Assembly (NCBI GenBank): GCA_910592005.1
Contig: CAJVPP010000009.1
Span: 1-64,000, forward strand
DNA from: Funneliformis mosseae
Taxonomy: Eukaryota > Glomeromycota > Glomeromycetes > Glomerales > Glomeraceae
Reading direction: 5' to 3'
Length of the DNA: 64,000 nt
Positions 46,410-58,583 of this stretch are shown in pieces (position 1 is the first letter of the stretch; each line of letters starts with the position of its first letter). The position numbers and the translations under genes are program-made. The notes below the pieces were generated by a model. That model did not search any database and was not told the origin of the DNA. It worked only from the letters and a program-made list of their open reading frames with translations.

Positions 46410-48098
46410 CTACTTTTGATTAGTCGACACTACGAGATTAGATTTCAACAAATTCATGCGAAGCAACATAGCATTAGTGCTCTGTTCGAATTCATCACCC
46501 ATTTTCAAAGCTTTATAGAATATACCACTTCGTTGGTCTTGTTGCTTTGCACATAGAATCTATGATAAAGAAAATTATTTAAAACGTTACCTTTTGGTTG
46601 TAATAATTACTTACATATTAGAATTTTATTTATTTTTTCTTTACCTTTTTATGACTATCAATTCGCGCTTGAATATGATTCTCTGTGATCAATTTGGCAA
46701 GTTCTCTTTCCAACTTTTGCACGTTAGTTCCAAAAGATTGTGCCATTTTGTTCATATCTACTGTAAGGAAAGGACTAAAGTACTGCACCAAAGCTTTCTT
46801 ACGAATATTATCATAAAGGTTTTCCACGTGACTGTGCAAGTGAAGGTCAAGCAAGTAATCGTTCTAATAAATTCATAAGCTCTTAATATTGGATTCAGAT
46901 AGAGTAAAAAATTATTCGTATCGTTACCTTCCACTTGTCCAAAATATCCAATACAACTGAGTATTTTGAATTGTAAAATCCGTGAATGAGCTCTCTAATA
47001 TGAGGTTCAAGTTCTAAGAACTGTTTAAACTCGGTATTATCAATAACTTTGCTTTTAAGTTCTGATCGATCAAATGAAGCAAGAGCACAGAGACCTCCAT
47101 ACACAGCTATATCATTTGGAGAAATGACCTATGGTTGCAATGCGTAATAATAATGTACGTGTTAAAAATGAACAGATGTTTATGGTCAATAAAATTAATA
47201 TTTGTAAAGAACCTCAGAGTAATTATTTGCTGCATGAGAGATCTCAAAGCTTGTCTCCAAGAACAATCGAGCAGCCAACTTATATTTGTTATTATCAAGG
47301 TGAGCTAAAGCCGCAGCAACTTTCAACTTTGCCTGTACAACCGGTTGAATATCGGGAGTAGACTCTGCTTTAATAACATAACTGTGCACATGAGAAAAGT
47401 TACCCAATTCAATGGAAACCTTGATAACGTTCAAGCACATTTCTATAACGTGCTTGGCTGTTGTACAATAGTCTCGAGTTCTAGAATAGCATTTCAATGC
47501 ATTTGTCAAATTCCCACAATTATAATAATGATCCCCAAGATCATTATGTCCCATCTATGTATGAATTAAACCGAATAAAAATCATTAATAAATCCAATTA
47601 TTAAATTCTAATGTGAAAATGTAATTACCCTTATGCTCTCTTTTATTAGATTATTTTTATAATTCTTTAATTCAACTTCCAACCTTTCCAATAAAGATTT
47701 TGCACGTTTTTGTGTTGAGTCTACCCATGTATTATCAATTGAAAAAGATGGGTAACCTTTAGCTGTCAAAGCTTCGTTAAGTTTAGTAGCAGCTGAAATA
47801 TATCTGTTATGATCAAGAGAATTGTCGCGTAATTCTTGTAAGGCAAGTCTATAAGCGTCATTCTGAAGTATAGGACATCGCTTTGCTATAAAAAGCAAAC
47901 GATCAACCTTTGTATGCCCTGAAATCAATAGTGACAAAATAAGTTTTGAGATCGTCTTAATATTTAAGGAGACTTTACAACTGGTAGCAAACCTCTGTAA
48001 TTTGAAATGTAAGTCTCTAGATCTAAGTTATTAGGCGCTTCGACCGTAATATCAAGTGTACGCTTCCTTTTAGCAACATTATCTTTTTCTTCCATCAT
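46410..48098 (-). CDS. CSN1: COP9 signalosome subunit 1 (PCI protein), 435 aa
   Basis: Six exons read leftwards, all in phase: 48098-47993, 47918-47629, 47554-47213, 47128-46928, 46863-46645, 46559-46410. CSN1 is a scaffold subunit of the COP9 signalosome, which removes NEDD8 from cullins in nucleus and cytosol. Diagnostic text: [20 protein letters not shown] near residues 30-50, LALQELRD, then TPR-like helical repeats ([31 protein letters not shown]). The PCI domain follows ([35 protein letters not shown]) with its winged helix ([16 protein letters not shown]). The C-terminal tail is short. Rpn7 of the proteasome lid is the nearest relative, but the N-terminal [10 protein letters not shown] segment favours CSN1. 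A second in-frame ATG follows immediately (ATGATG). Head-to-head with RNH1, 180 bases apart. Confidence 0.88.
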
Positions 48099-48278
48099 TT
48101 TTGCGCGTTAATTCTCGATAGCGTTTTGAAGAGAAGAAAATTATCAGACAGATATATAAAACTGAGAAATACCAAAAAGACGATAATTTCTCCTATTGGA
48201 CGAAATGTGACGTGTAACATCCAACCTAACAGATTTGGTCAACGATGATCGATGATAAGATTTGAAAATTAATTATTA
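48099..48278. promoter_or_regulatory. Shared divergent promoter CSN1/RNH1
   Basis: The 180 bases between the two start codons must hold both promoters. It contains no obvious TATA box; it is more GC-containing than the gene flanks (GGACGAAATGTGACGTG near 48197, with a TGACGT word). Confidence 0.45.
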
Positions 48279-50173
48279 ATGGGTAGAATTTTGGTCAGAT
48301 CACTATTACATAGTTTCTTTAAGGGAAAAGGATTTTATAGTATAAGAACGGCAAAGCAAACAACTTCAAAGAACCGAACGCGAAATTTATCTGTTTCAGA
48401 TCAGAGTTTGAGACAATCCCGTTTACTCACGAAGTTAAACACGTCTCCTCATAAGAGAATACGCAGCGTCATAAAAACTGAAATGCCCAAATCCAAATCT
48501 GGGTTTTATGCGGTTCACGTTGGTCGCTTACCGGGAGTTTATCTATCCTGGTAGGTGAGATGGTTTCTATATAATTAGGACTCGGATGATTATAGTTGAG
48601 GTCATATCCGACTGTTTTTCTAACTTTTTTAACGAATTTTATTAAGTTACAAGACAAGGCAAAAATGAGTAAATTTCTATACACAATAATGTCCCAATGT
48701 AAATTTTAGCATAGTAGCATGACCTTAATTATGATTTCTTGGGTACCTTTCTAATTATTCAAATAATACATGTTAATACACTCGCGGTCAAACATTTTCT
48801 ATAGGGAAGAATGTGAGAAACATATCAAGAATTTTCCCAATGCAAAATATAAAAAGTTTACGACTCTCCAAGAAGCTGAAACGTTTGTGAAAGAAGGATT
48901 TAAAAAACAAGGTTTATAATAGATCATTATTTATCCTGTTTATAATAATTAATTATTTCATTTGATTATTTTTATTTTGATCTATTCAAGAAGAAATCTC
49001 ACGTAAAACGTCTAGACAAAAAAAACAAAAGGAAAGTACCTCTATCCCATCAACTTTACATTCGGTATGATATATTTATACGTATATATTTTATCGTGTT
49101 TATTACAATTATTATTAACCCAAACCGAATCATCTAGCAAACATATAACCTTGGCAACAGAAAATCTCTCAAAGTTTGGACTGACGGAAGTGCACGTTCT
49201 AACGGAAAGGATGAGGCAAGGGCTGGTGTGGGAGTTTATTGGGGTGAAAATGATCCTCGGTAAATTTTTTTTTCTTTCATCATCGGTAATCTTAAGAATA
49301 TTGACAGTAATATTCAATGATTATAGTAATGTCAGCGAACGATTACCGGGTCCCAGACAAACTAATAATCGAGCCGAAATTATGGTTAATATGCTATAAG
49401 AAATTTGAACCTTTGTTTTCAAGTAATTCTAATCGATTGGCAATTTTCCACGGTTTAGGCAGTAATACGTGCTTTAGAAACTTGCCCGGACAATAATGTA
49501 CCATTGGAAATAAGAACAGACAGCAAATATACAATCAATGGTAAGAACTTATCATGATGTATATCAAATTTATTAATCATTGTTAATAAATTTATTTTCT
49601 TAATTAGCATATACTTCCTGGATACCTAGATGGGAAAAGGATAATAAATGGAAGACGGCAAATAATAAAGATGTTGAAAATAAAGAACTTTTTCAACGAT
49701 TAGTAAAATTAACGAGAGCACGTAATGCAGAAGTAACGATTGTAATGTCGATTTCTACATTTTTTTTTTTTTTCTTTTTCTTGATCTGTTATTTGTTTTT
49801 TTTGATTTGAATCTTTGAATTTCATTTCTCCTTTCAAATATATATATATATATATAAATGTAATTAGAAATATGTCCCAGGGCATGCTGGCGTTTTAGGA
49901 AACGAAGAGGCCGATCGATTAGCAAACTTGGGAGCTATGATGGATGCTGTCGATGAACATTACGATTACGGAGTAGATAACAAGAAAAAATTAAAAGTAT
50001 CTGCTGAAGATAATGATTATTCATGTCTGGAAAATGTAGATGACATTCTTTTTAATGAGTTGGATTACATCAAAAATATACCAGGTTTTAGTCACCCTTT
50101 AACGAAAGATGACTTTTTTTCTCCTGAGGATAAAATCGAAATGGAGAAAGAAACAGGATTGAAATTTGTATAA
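48279..50173 (+). CDS. RNH1: Ribonuclease H1, 384 aa
   Basis: Eight exons, all in phase: 48279-48550, 48805-48911, 48991-49064, 49138-49259, 49327-49384, 49459-49540, 49608-49741, 49868-50173. The enzyme cuts the RNA strand of RNA-DNA hybrids. Residues 1-70 are Arg/Lys/Ser-rich without acidic residues at the start, a likely mitochondrial targeting region. The hybrid-binding domain (about 75-118) reads FYAVHVGRLPGVYLSW then NAKYKKFTTLQEAETFV. The catalytic domain has Asp167 (WTDGS), Glu209 (NNRAEIM), Asp232 (RTDSKY), His289 (PGHAG) and Asp299 (NEEADRLAN), the complete active-site set. An acidic C-terminal tail of about 75 residues follows, longer than in most RNase H1. Exon 4 was placed at the CTAG before 49138 because only that acceptor keeps frame into LKVWTDGS. 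Confidence 0.92.
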
Positions 50174-50898
50174 TACAAGAAAGTCTTAATTTTATTTTTT
50201 TTTTGGAAAAAGCCATTCAAGCTTTTTATTTAAATATGATGGAAATTAGGTGTCGTGTATTATATATATTATCAAGGTATTTTAGGTCACGTGAAATTAG
50301 TGGTCTGGATAAAACTGCGGCCGAATTAAATAATAATCAATTAAATCAATAAATTTTACATTTTTTACATTTTTTAAGCCTCAAATAAGATAAAAATTCT
50401 TCAGAAAGTTCACTTCTCTATTTGACTATCTTTAACTGTTCAAGAATAGTGAAAGCGTATCAATTAAAAAGGAGCAAGGTATTAAAGGTGGGATCATAAA
50501 ATATGCTAGCATTATGTTAGCATTTATTGTTTCGAGATGGTTTAATTGCTCGTTTAAGCTTATTAATTAATATTAGCTTGAAAAAATATATAAATTATAT
50601 AGAAAAACGAGCTTTTAACATTTAAAGGTTTCGTGTACCCAACACTCCTACTAATTCACCTTTAACAGCCTGAAATAAAAAGGTAAAGTATGAAAGGTCA
50701 ACGACGTTTATGTGATATATAAAGTTTTTATTATATGTAGTCATCCTTCCAAATATTAAGGTTGTAAAAATAAAAAAAAATAAAATATATAACGTATTTA
50801 ATTGGTTTTGTAAATAAAAATGATTCATCTTTCAAAATATTTATACACAAAAATTTTATCATTATATTCATAACTTTACGTTTTGAAACTTATATTAG
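50174..50898. other. Intergenic region between RNH1 and TFIIB
   Basis: T-rich 3' region of RNH1, then AT-rich DNA. Around 50525-50612 an imperfect hairpin pairs GCTCGTTTAAGCTT with AAAAACGAGC. A minus-strand segment at 50637-50680 (CAG acceptor then AVKGELVGVLGTRNL and stop) resembles a terminal exon, but no partner exon was found. Confidence 0.35.
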
Positions 50899-51888
50899 AT
50901 GTCAAATATTCCTTTCCCACGTCTTCAACCTGCAACGGAACAGGGACCTAAGGCAGTTCTGCCAGATCTTAACATTCGTTTAGTGTGCCCCGATTGTAAA
51001 AATCCAGTTCCAAATATTGTTGAAGAATTTGCAAGTGGAGATTTAGTATGTGGGGATTGTGGTCTAGTTCTTGGGGACCGTATAATTGATACAAGATCTG
51101 AATGGAGAACTTTTGCTAATGACGAAGGTGATGATCCTTCCCGTGTTGGTGCGGCCGCGAATCCACTTCTTGATGGTGCTCAATTAGATACTGTTATTTC
51201 GAGAAGGGATGGGGGTTCAGGAATGGCCAGAGACCTTAATAAAGTTCATGGACGAGCAAATGCAGTGAAGGGCGAGAAAAATCTTATTCAAGCATATAAA
51301 GAGATTGCAGCGATGAGTGACGCTATTGGATTAACAAAATTGATCGCTGATATAGCGAAACAATTGTATAAGAGAGTTGAAGAAGAGAAACTTTTACGTG
51401 GTAAAAGCACTGAATCAATTATTGCCGCTTGTATTTTCATTGCCTGTCGACAAGAAAATGTACCTCGTACATTCAAGGAGATTTGTGCCATCACACGAGT
51501 TCCTAAAAAAGAGATTGGAAGATGTTTTAAAACTTTAATTCGTACTTTTGAAACAAATGTATCAACAATGACATCAGAAGATTTGATGTCCCGTTTCTGC
51601 TCCATGTTACATCTCCGAATGGAAGTTCAAAAGGCAGCTCTTGAACTAACTTTGAAAACAAAGGAACTTGGTACATTGGCTGGAAAGTCCCCTGTATCCG
51701 TCGCGGCAGCTTGTATATACATGGCTTCTTGTTTATATCAACAACCTCAGTCAACAAAAGATGTCGCTCAAGTGACTGGAGTTTCTGAAGTAACGATTAA
51801 AAATTCTTACAAGTTACTCTGGGTTGAAAAAGGAAAATTACTCGATGAAAAGAAATATAGTGGATTTGAGACCTTGCCATCACCTTAA
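50899..51888 (+). CDS. SUA7: Transcription initiation factor TFIIB, 329 aa
   Basis: A single exon, unlike most of its neighbours. TFIIB bridges TBP-promoter DNA and RNA polymerase II and sets the start site, in the nucleus. The zinc ribbon has Cys30, Cys33, Cys51 and Cys54 (LVCPDCKNP and LVCGDCGLVL). The B-reader region follows (DTRSEWRTFANDEG), and then a linker with GDDPSRVG. Two cyclin-like repeats follow: the first about 130-205 (STESIIAACIFIACRQENVP, RTFKEICAITRVPKKEIG), the second about 225-305 (SPVSVAAACIYMASCLYQQP, STKDVAQVTGVSEVTIKNSY). Length is close to the usual 315-345 residues. The C-terminus ends KYSGFETLPSP. TFIIIB subunit Brf1 is excluded because the protein lacks a long C-terminal extension. 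Confidence 0.95.
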   Translation: MSNIPFPRLQPATEQGPKAVLPDLNIRLVCPDCKNPVPNIVEEFASGDLVCGDCGLVLGDRIIDTRSEWRTFANDEGDDPSRVGAAANPLLDGAQLDTVISRRDGGSGMARDLNKVHGRANAVKGEKNLIQAYKEIAAMSDAIGLTKLIADIAKQLYKRVEEEKLLRGKSTESIIAACIFIACRQENVPRTFKEICAITRVPKKEIGRCFKTLIRTFETNVSTMTSEDLMSRFCSMLHLRMEVQKAALELTLKTKELGTLAGKSPVSVAAACIYMASCLYQQPQSTKDVAQVTGVSEVTIKNSYKLLWVEKGKLLDEKKYSGFETLPSP

Positions 51889-52767
51889 ACATGTAATCTC
51901 ATCACCTGTTTCCTTAAATTTTTTCTTTTTTTTTTATACTTGGAATTGACGTTTATAAAATGATCATGGATTTTATAAAATAAAAGAAAACGTAAAACAA
52001 AAGGTTAAGAATTTGGAATTGTTCGCGATTATTCTTTTTATGTAAAGAATAATTTTGATCGAACTTTAGAATTGGCTGGATTTAATGGTATTTATCCTAA
52101 TGGATCAAAAAAAAAAAAATATTTTTTTTTTTATCATGAGGAAATAAATAATGAACAATCATCTATATCAAAGAAAAAATTATTTGTTTGATTTATCATT
52201 GTTATCATTTCTTTTTTTTTTTTTCTTACATATTTAAAGGTAAGTTTAACGTGATACTCTGGTATTCTCTTTTCAAATAAATGTTCATTGATGTATTATC
52301 TAATATAATTGTTTCTGATCTTTTTTTTTTTTTTTTTATTAAAAAAAAATAAAATAAAAAAATAAAAAATTACGTATTGAAATAAATATAATAAACACTT
52401 AAATTGTGTTTTTCTTTATACAAATTGAATTATTATTTCATTACAAATCAGATTTAAGAATAATAAAAATCCAAATATGGTTTTCGCAAATTTCAAACCA
52501 TTAAAAAAAGAAGCTTTTATTAATTAACATAAGTTAACCGCCAAAATAAAATAAAATGATTCTAACGGTTTCAACCAAATCCAACAACGAATATTAATTA
52601 TGAAATTTTTTTTAATTGAACTTTTTTATTATTTTTAATGAATCATGTGGGTGAGGAAAGATTAAGGTCTATCGGATGTTGGAGCAGGGTTCATCTAAAG
52701 GATTATTTTTTAAAAAAAAGCATTAATTAACGGCAATTTTTTTTTTTTAAAAAAGAAAAAAAAAAAA
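51889..52767. other. Intergenic region between convergent TFIIB and eS30
   Basis: Contains several poly-A/T runs (52108-52120, 52321-52337) and AATAAA-like words on both strands suited to the two convergent 3' ends (for example ATAAAATAAAAG near 51976). No gene seen. Confidence 0.4.
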
Positions 52768-53034
52768 TCATGGAATATTATTAAATATCATCGTAATTAC
52801 CCTTCGTTTTCCTATGCTAGTTACATTAACAAACCGACGATTATACAAGATACGTTTCTTGGCTCGTCCGGCTTTTTTCTTTTTCTTTTCCTGCTTTTCG
52901 ACTTTAGGTGTTTGAGATTTGACTTTACCAGCACGAGCAAGTGATCCGTGAACTTTACCCTATTTAAATAAAAATTATTTCTAAATAAATTCTCTAAAAT
53001 AAAACATTTATCGAACTTAACGTTTAAATACCAT
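52768..53034 (-). CDS. RPS30: 40S ribosomal protein eS30, 64 aa
   Basis: Two exons: 53034-53032, which is only the ATG, and 52959-52768. eS30 is a small basic protein of the 40S subunit. The sequence [20 protein letters not shown], then [20 protein letters not shown], is highly conserved in eukaryotes. The C-terminal end ([16 protein letters not shown]) departs from the usual short tail. There is no ubiquitin-like fusion upstream, as in other fungi. The intron directly after the start codon (GTATTT to AAATAG, 72 bases) is required to supply the Met; without it no in-frame ATG precedes the conserved [13 protein letters not shown] larger overlapping frame (52821-53234) is in another frame and is a shadow. 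Confidence 0.88.
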
Positions 53035-53361
53035 TTTGGCGGTTTATTTATTACTCTACTCGATACAGAGTCAAATGAGTAAAAGAGGAAGATCTTTATT
53101 TTTTTTAAATGATTGATATTATATATAATGGAAATTAAAAAAAATTTTTTTTTTTGGTGATATTTGAGAGGTTTTCGAATAATGATTGGATAATATGTTA
53201 CAGTAAAGATTGTTTTCTTTATCACACTGATCAATTTTCACGCAATTCAAACCGTATTATATGGTAATATTAAATATACATAAAAGTTATTACACGAGAA
53301 AAAAAAAGGGTTTTAAATAATTTACATTAAGAAAAACAATTAAAAATCTGTTCTTTTATAA
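53035..53361. other. eS30 upstream region / CIAO1 3' region
   Basis: 327 bases between two genes on the same strand. It includes A/T runs at 53138-53156 and an AAAACCGCC word next to the eS30 start. No T-tract or TATA element clearly stands out. Confidence 0.35.
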
Positions 53362-54749
53362 TTATTCAACGAATCGCCATATTCTAACAATTCCATCGTC
53401 TCCGGCTGAAGCTAACCAATCAGAATGTCTTTCAGTAGGATACCATTGTACACAATTAACATCAGCAACTCCATGAGCAGAAGGTATTGAAGCGACTAAT
53501 GAAAAATTGGAAGGATTTATATCATTTGGTGAAGATTTATCAAAAACCCTAATAACATTATCAGCACTCCCACTAGCGATACGTCCGTGAACTTTTGACC
53601 AGCTCACAGAATAAACACATCGCGTATGATGACCGCTTAATGTGTGTACACATTTCCATTTAGAATGACCTCGATGAGCATCCGTCCCTTCTTGATTATC
53701 ATTTGGAAAGCCTTTCCAGAATTTAATTGTTTTATCATCCGAAGCGGATACTTTAACGATAATAACAAGTAAATTAAGATATAATCTTTCGACAAAATCA
53801 ATTCTTGTAAAAGATTTATTATAAAATACGTACCTAAATACTCGCCATCTTTATCAAAATCAATAGCCCAAACTGTACTTTCGTGTCCTTCCAACGTATC
53901 TGAACAATACCAGTCGTCATCATCTTCTCGCCAAAGTTTTATTGTATCATCGTAACTTGCCGATGCCAATAACTTTTATAAATTTCAATTAGTATTTTAA
54001 AAATTATATTCTGTTGAAAATAAATAACACTCTTACTTCATTAGTTGGATGCCATATAACCATCTTTACATCTTGTATGTGTTCTTGCAAAACCGATATA
54101 CATTCAAAGTCATTATCTGCCGCTGCTTTGTAATTATAAATTTCTGTCAGGCGCGAGTTAAGAATATAATTGATTCTGTCAACGTTGTGTAATCACCTTC
54201 CCATATCCAAACACTTTTATCACGGCCACATGTAGCAACTAAAGAACCTGACGAGGCCCACGCAACCGACTTTGTTTCATTCTCGTGACCTTCCAATGTA
54301 GCGACGCATTCATAATCTGACAAAGTAAATAAATTCCTTAGTAATTTCATTTTTAATAAAGGGAATATATATCGAATTTGAACTGTTTATACCTCCAGCG
54401 TCATCTCGTTCCCATATACCAGTAAGTGCATCAAAACTAGCAGTTGCGAGTTGTCGACCGCTCGGACTCCATGAAACATTTCTTATGGTTCTTTTATGAG
54501 CACCTTCCAAAGTATTTGTACAAATCCATTCCGAGGGGTTGTCTTCGGAGGTTGGAACCCATAAACGTACAGTTTTATCACCACCACAAGAAGCTAAAAC
54601 GTTGCCCGTAGGTGACCAAGAAACAGACCAAACTCTGTCAGCGTGTCCTATTCATTTGAAAGGTTATTAGAATCTTTTGTGGCAGTTGATTTTCAACAAA
54701 TTATCATCATACCTTTTAATTCAGCGATTTGTACTAAATGTGGGGACAT
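53362..54749 (-). CDS. CIAO1: Cytosolic iron-sulfur assembly WD40 protein CIAO1/Cia1, 348 aa
   Basis: Six exons read leftwards: 54749-54713, 54647-54393, 54316-54197, 54143-54037, 53972-53834, 53750-53362, all in phase. Cia1 is the beta-propeller of the CIA targeting complex that passes Fe-S clusters to cytosolic and nuclear enzymes. Seven WD repeats are visible, from [20 protein letters not shown] to [20 protein letters not shown] and [10 protein letters not shown]. The strongly conserved CIAO1 segment [19 protein letters not shown], followed by [19 protein letters not shown], separates it from generic WD40 proteins. The acceptor of exon 4 is ambiguous: CAG at 54144 (used here) or AAG at 54126, same frame, six residues shorter and closer to the usual loop length. 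Shares a 104-base divergent promoter with OCA1. Confidence 0.92.
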
Positions 54750-54853
54750 TTTTTTTTAAAAAAAAAAAAATTAAATTTGAAAGATGTTGATCAATCAATG
54801 TTGGATGATCGATCATCTATCAATAATTTAGAAACGTATGCAACTATAAAAAA
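54750..54853. promoter_or_regulatory. Shared divergent promoter CIAO1/OCA1
   Basis: Only 104 bases separate the two start codons. It contains GATCAATCAATG and GATGATCGATCATC, the latter a near-palindrome, plus ACTATAAAAAAA ten bases before the OCA1 ATG. Confidence 0.5.
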
Positions 54854-55669
<816 letters not shown>

Positions 55670-56266
55670 AAATGTTCGTGTTTAAGTCTCAATTTTTGTA
55701 ATTTTATTAATTTTATAAATAAATAAATGACATAGATACACAATAATGGTGTTTCTTTTTAAGTTGTTTTTTTTTTGTTGTTTTTGTTTTTTGTTTTATT
55801 TATTTTTTTTGTAATTGCCAATTTTATTACCATATATAAACGAAAACATATGTTCTTCCATTACATAAATAAAGATCAATATATCACCAAAGGATATAAT
55901 AGAAAAAAGGCGACTGTTTCTAACCTTTTCTGCCCCAAAAAAATTGCTAAATAATATTTTATATAAATAAATATATGATTAAATGATAAAGGAGGAAGGG
56001 TGTCGAGGGAGAAGAAAATGGATATAAAAAAAAAGAATAAAATGATTAAGGGGCATGGGACATGGAAGCATATATATAAAGGTATGAAAAATAAGAACAT
56101 ACCAAAAATAAAAAAATAATTATAAAAATCGTGCTCATATACCATAACTAAATATAAATGTTGATTTACTAGAAATCTAAGGAACTCAATAAAGAAAAAA
56201 AAAGGCAATGATTTTTACTATTCAACAAGAGAATTTACCAATGACTCTTGCTAAATCTTGTGCGAA

Positions 56267-56296
<30 letters not shown>
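55670..56296. other. Intergenic region between convergent OCA1 and RRM gene
   Basis: Contains AATAAATAAATG just after OCA1 (55719), a candidate polyadenylation signal. A poly-T run of about 30 bases ends at the RRM-gene stop codon (about 56268-56298), so on its coding strand the message would carry an A-run directly after the stop. Frames here are T-run artefacts. Confidence 0.45.
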
Positions 56297-56304
<8 letters not shown>

Positions 56305-57716
56305 CAATTTCTTTCTTCTCTTCATTGGAAGTAGTCGCTTCAGGCTTTTCAATAGTAACGTCATCACCACCACTACCACTACCACCAGGTTGAACATGTT
56401 GGTCGCTCAATGCAACTTTAATGACCAACACTCTACCTTCTGATTCAACATCTTTTAATCCTTCAAGAGCTTTCTTTTGTTCTTCTTCATCAGCCAATTC
56501 TACGAAACCAAAACCCTTTGAACGTCCACCGCGACGGTAAACAACGTGAGCAGAAGCTACATTATAATCTTTGAAGATATCTTTTAAACCATCATCATTG
56601 ATGGCAAATGGGAGATTTGCAACAAATACAACCGTCTTGGATGGCTCTCCAGTCTTTAAATAACTTCGATTGGGAGGACGACGACGCCCGCCACGACCAC
56701 GACCGCGACCGCGGCCACGTCCCCGATAAGGAAACCTGCCACGCCTTTTAGGTGGTGCGTTGTCGTTTTCGCTGGTACCATTTGTAGCTGGGACGTCAGT
56801 AACCGCTGTAGAATCATTAATTTCGGCATTATTTTCGCCGCTAACTTCTGCAGGGCGACTCGGATATCGACGACGGTTATTATACTATATAAAATTAGGA
56901 TGCAAATGCTCGTAAACAAGTTGAATTGTAACATTTAAGGAGAAATATAAAAATTACTCATGAATTACTTTACTTACCCATGCTCCGCGACCTCTACCTC
57001 GTCCACGACCCCTACCACGTCCTCTTCCTCTACCTCGGCCCCATCTTCCTCGACCACGACGATTATGATGAGTGGCAGCAGAACTCTCATTTTTGGGTTT
57101 GGCAACTTCCACATTGATTTGACGGCCATCTAATTCTTGCTTATTTAATTGTTCGACAACATTCTTTGCGTCTTCTTCGGTTTCAAGAGCAACGAAACCA
57201 TATCCTAAAGAACGTGAGCCACGAGTAATGATGTTGGCCTTGACACTGATGAAAGGGAAAAAAAAAAATAATTTGTTGAGGTTAGAATACCATGTACCAT
57301 GAGTAAACTATTATTATTATTATTATTATTTAAATCAAATGATATATCATTAAAATAATTGTGTAACCAAATAAAATTTTAATATTTGGGATAATATATC
57401 TTTTTAATTGAACCATCCAGTGGATAAATTAATTTATAAATAAATATTTGATCAAAATAATAAAGAAACCAAAGAATCATAAAAAGATTATTTACACTCT
57501 GCCAGTTTGATTGAAAAATTCGGCTAATGCTTGTTCATTTGTTGAGAAAGCCAAATTTCCTACAAAAACTTTATGCTCGACTTCTTCTTCTCTGATTTCC
57601 TCCCTGGGAGCAACGTCAGTAACCGAGACTTTTTCAACTTCAACAGCAGGAGTAACAAGGGTCACGGCCTCATTAGTAACAGATGTTGCAGGTACAGGTG
57701 TACTTTCTTCGGCCAT
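56297..57716 (-). CDS. Sbp1-like RNA-binding protein: RRM, RGG/RG tracts, RRM, 358 aa
   Basis: Three exons in phase: 57716-57496, 57245-56978, 56884-56297. RRM1 (about 48-125) has RNP2 KVFVGNLAF and RNP1 SLGYGFVAL. A first Arg-Gly tract (about 140-165) follows, then YNNRRRYPSRPAEVSG, a second RG tract (about 213-235), and RRM2 (about 245-325) with VVFVANLPF and RSKGFGFVEL. The C-terminal tail has GGSGSGGDD and ends acidic. This RRM-RGG-RRM order is that of yeast Sbp1, which binds mRNA and eIF4G and represses translation; that function is inference here. The N-terminal 47 residues are Thr/Val/Glu-rich. The G/C-rich RG coding stands out sharply from the AT-rich surroundings. Confidence 0.85.
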
Positions 57717-58583
57717 TATATTAATTAAATCTTATGGCACGTGTATAATAAATAAAATGTTGCAAGAATAAACTAGGATATTTTTATTATCTCTTTGTAA
57801 AGGGTTCGATGGTCAGATGTGGATGAAGTAACGTTCGTTTTGGTCGTTAAGAAAAAAAAAAAAATCTATCCCTTCTAACTGGATACTAGAAGGGAAATTT
57901 ACTGATTCTAGAAATGGATGCCTATTTGGACTTGACGGACTGAAGGCTCCTTTGATTTTGGTAAGTCCACGGGCAGGACAAAGAACTTATTACGGATGAA
58001 CAAATGCTTCGTTTTGCTTACAAGAGGTCAGCAAAAAAACTGGGTAGCGTTAAGAATACCCAAAATCGCATCAAAAAATATAGTCTTTCAATCTGTGTAA
58101 CAATACAACCCATGAGTCGATGGCGTTTCTGTTGTACGAAAGTCTCACACATCTGAAACAATTCCGAAAAAACGCCATTTATCAATTTTATCTACTATCG
58201 GATCGTCATTTTATCCAATTAAAGACCAAAAAGAAATTAAATTAACCTTAAGGGTTTATTATAAAAGGTAATGCTAATAAGCGAATCAACAAATGATGCG
58301 CAGTCGCAGAAAATTTTTTTTATTTTTTTTTTTTTTGCCTAAAGTTCATGGAAAAAAAAGTTACACTGATAAAGTACTACCACTGATCTTTTTTTTTTTA
58401 AAGACATGACAAACAAAGAAATGGTAACTATTGTTTATCAGCCAAGTTCTGCGCAATGTGTGACTATTTATTACTTTGTGTCTACCTTAATTTACAAAAC
58501 AAACAAGTTTTAAGACTCGTTTGATTATATATATATACATATTTTTATGGACCAAAAAAAAAAAAATTTGAAACCAATGAAAA
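57717..58583. other. Intergenic region between divergent RRM gene and glutaredoxin-like gene
   Basis: Contains ATGGCACGTGTATAATAA near 57731 (CACGTG E-box 57737-57742) close to the RRM-gene start. The middle is more GC-containing (57815-58150) without a supported ORF. Poly-T tracts near 58317-58337. Confidence 0.4.

Noticed and set aside
46326..47569. Several plus-strand frames
   Set aside because: They are shadows of the CSN1 exons on the minus strand.
50637..50680. Terminal-exon-like minus segment AVKGELVGVLGTRNL after a CAG acceptor
   Set aside because: No upstream exon with a matching donor and phase was found within the intergenic space, so I could not support a gene.
52821..53234. 137-codon minus frame
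   Set aside because: It overlaps the eS30 exon in a different frame and reads through the eS30 intron and promoter.
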